From Acetobacteraceae bacterium (GTDB lineage: Bacteria > Pseudomonadota > Alphaproteobacteria > Acetobacterales > Acetobacteraceae): 6,289 bases of DNA. Below are positions 5,418-6,289 of this stretch, piece after piece; positions within the stretch are counted from its first letter, which is position 1; each line of letters starts with the position of its first letter. Where the stretch lies: the NCBI GenBank assembly GCA_947475475.1, contig CANJOG010000126.1, positions 1-6,289 on the forward strand. The letters run 5' to 3'. Under the pieces are notes generated by a model, which ran no database searches, was not told the origin of the DNA, and worked only from the letters and a program-made list of their open reading frames with translations. Both the position numbers and the translations under genes were made by a program.

Positions 5418-6289
5418 CTATTCCGCGGGCACGACGCGGCTGCGGCTGCCGCGCACCAGACGTTCGAGCGCCAGATAGACGACCGGCGTGGTGTAGAGGG
5501 TCAGCACCTGGGAGACGATCAGCCCGCCGGCGATGGCGATGCCGAGCGGCTGGCGCAGTTCGGCGCCGGTGCCGAACGCGAAGGCCAGCGGCAGGGCACC
5601 GAACAACGCGGCGAGCGTGGTCATCAGGATCGGGCGGAAGCGCACCAGGCAGGCTTCGTGGATGGCGTCGAAGGGTGAGGCGCCGCGTGTGCGTTCGGCT
5701 TCAAGCGCGAAATCCACCATCATGATGGCGTTTTTCTTCACGATGCCCATCAGCAGGATGATGGCGATGATGGACATGATGGAGAGGTCGGTATTGGTGA
5801 TCTCGAGTGCCAGCAGCGCACCGAGCCCGGCCGAGGGCAGGGTGGAGAGAATGGTCAGCGGGTGCAGCAGGCTTTCATAGAGCACGCCGAGCACGATGTA
5901 GATCGAGAGCAGGGCGGCGGCGATCAGGAAAGGCTGGGAGTCCAGCGATTGCTGCATGAAGCGGGCATTGCCGGCGAATTCGGTACGCAGGCTTTCAGGC
6001 ATGCGCAGATCGAGTGCGGCCTGCTGCACCAGGCGGGAGGCCTCGCCGAGTGAGATGCCCTCACCGAGATTGAAACTCAGCGTGGCGGCCGGAAACTGGC
6101 CCTGGTGGCGGACGGCGAGCGGGGCGGAGATACGCTCGAAGCGCGCGACGGCAGCCAGCGGCACCTGGGTGCCATTGGCGGCGCCGACATAGATCTGGCT
6201 GAGCATAGCGGGATCGGTCTGCAAACGCGGGTCGATTTCGAGGACCAGCTTGTACTGGTTGCGCTGCGAATAGATCGTGGAAATCTGCC
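5418..6289 (-). CDS. RND/HAE1-family multidrug efflux transporter (MdtB/MdtC-like), 5' part outside window
   Basis: The reading frame is open from the window edge to the TAG at 5418-5420 and gives the last 289 residues of a protein that is about 1,030-1,050 aa in this family. RND pumps are proton-driven inner-membrane trimers that export drugs or other hydrophobic compounds through a periplasmic adaptor and an outer-membrane channel. Visible are the end of the second periplasmic domain (STIYSQRNQY, DPAMLSQIYV), then about five transmembrane segments (roughly visible residues 120-139, 142-162, 168-192, 220-239 and 248-273). Diagnostic blocks are YESLLHPLTILSTLP, GIVKKNAIMMVDFALEAER, RFRPILMTTLAAL and QPLGIAIAGGLIVSQ, which fit the MdtB/MdtC branch of HAE1. 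The proton-relay aspartates of the fourth transmembrane segment lie outside the window. It ends 104 nt before acpXL on the same strand; a functional link to lipid A is not shown. Confidence 0.92.
   Translation of the reverse strand, partial: QISTIYSQRNQYKLVLEIDPRLQTDPAMLSQIYVGAANGTQVPLAAVARFERISAPLAVRHQGQFPAATLSFNLGEGISLGEASRLVQQAALDLRMPESLRTEFAGNARFMQQSLDSQPFLIAAALLSIYIVLGVLYESLLHPLTILSTLPSAGLGALLALEITNTDLSIMSIIAIILLMGIVKKNAIMMVDFALEAERTRGASPFDAIHEACLVRFRPILMTTLAALFGALPLAFAFGTGAELRQPLGIAIAGGLIVSQVLTLYTTPVVYLALERLVRGSRSRVVPAE

Noticed and set aside
1..6289. tRNA, rRNA, CRISPR array, insertion sequence or attachment site
   Set aside because: No regularly spaced repeats, transposase-like frames, terminal inverted repeats or recognisable RNA genes were seen.

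Overview
The window is GC-rich (roughly two thirds G+C by eye). Every gene I can support lies on the minus strand, so transcription runs from high to low coordinates. The content points to an alphaproteobacterium. The six central and left-hand genes match, in order and in protein motifs, the acpXL-lpxXL cluster known from Rhizobium, Sinorhizobium and relatives, which builds the very-long-chain (omega-1)-hydroxy fatty acid (27-hydroxy-C28 type) and attaches it to lipid A. The exact family cannot be decided from the sequence alone; a GC-rich member of Hyphomicrobiales or Rhodospirillales would fit.

Layout in the direction of transcription: (1) 6289-5418, the C-terminal 289 residues of an RND/HAE1-type inner-membrane efflux transporter, MdtB/MdtC-like, cut by the window edge. 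(2) 5417-5314, a 104-nt gap with a candidate promoter and a strong 7-bp hairpin in the presumed 5' leader. (3) 5313-5035, a specialised 92-aa acyl carrier protein (AcpXL). (4) 4995-4519, a FabZ-type 3-hydroxyacyl-ACP dehydratase. (5) 4518-4420, a 99-nt gap with two hairpins. (6) 4419-3217, a beta-ketoacyl synthase homologue that has lost its nucleophile and other catalytic residues and so resembles a chain-length factor. (7) 3205-1949, a FabF-type ketosynthase with all catalytic residues. (8) 1945-923, a medium-chain dehydrogenase/reductase (MDR) that keeps the structural zinc but lacks the catalytic-zinc ligands. (9) 922-883, a short gap dominated by two near-adjacent 15-bp palindromes. (10) 882-1, an LpxXL-like lipid A acyltransferase, cut by the window edge.

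The genes form a coherent pathway. AcpXL carries the growing chain, the two ketosynthase-like proteins probably form a KS/chain-length-factor pair, FabZ dehydrates the 3-hydroxy intermediate, the MDR protein is the only reductase in view and may be the enoyl reductase, and LpxXL transfers the finished chain from AcpXL to lipid A. No ketoreductase or omega-1 hydroxylase gene is visible here. The points most worth a second look are the degenerate ketosynthase partner, a proline where the LpxL/LpxXL catalytic histidine should be, the zinc-less MDR active site, and the twin palindromes before lpxXL.
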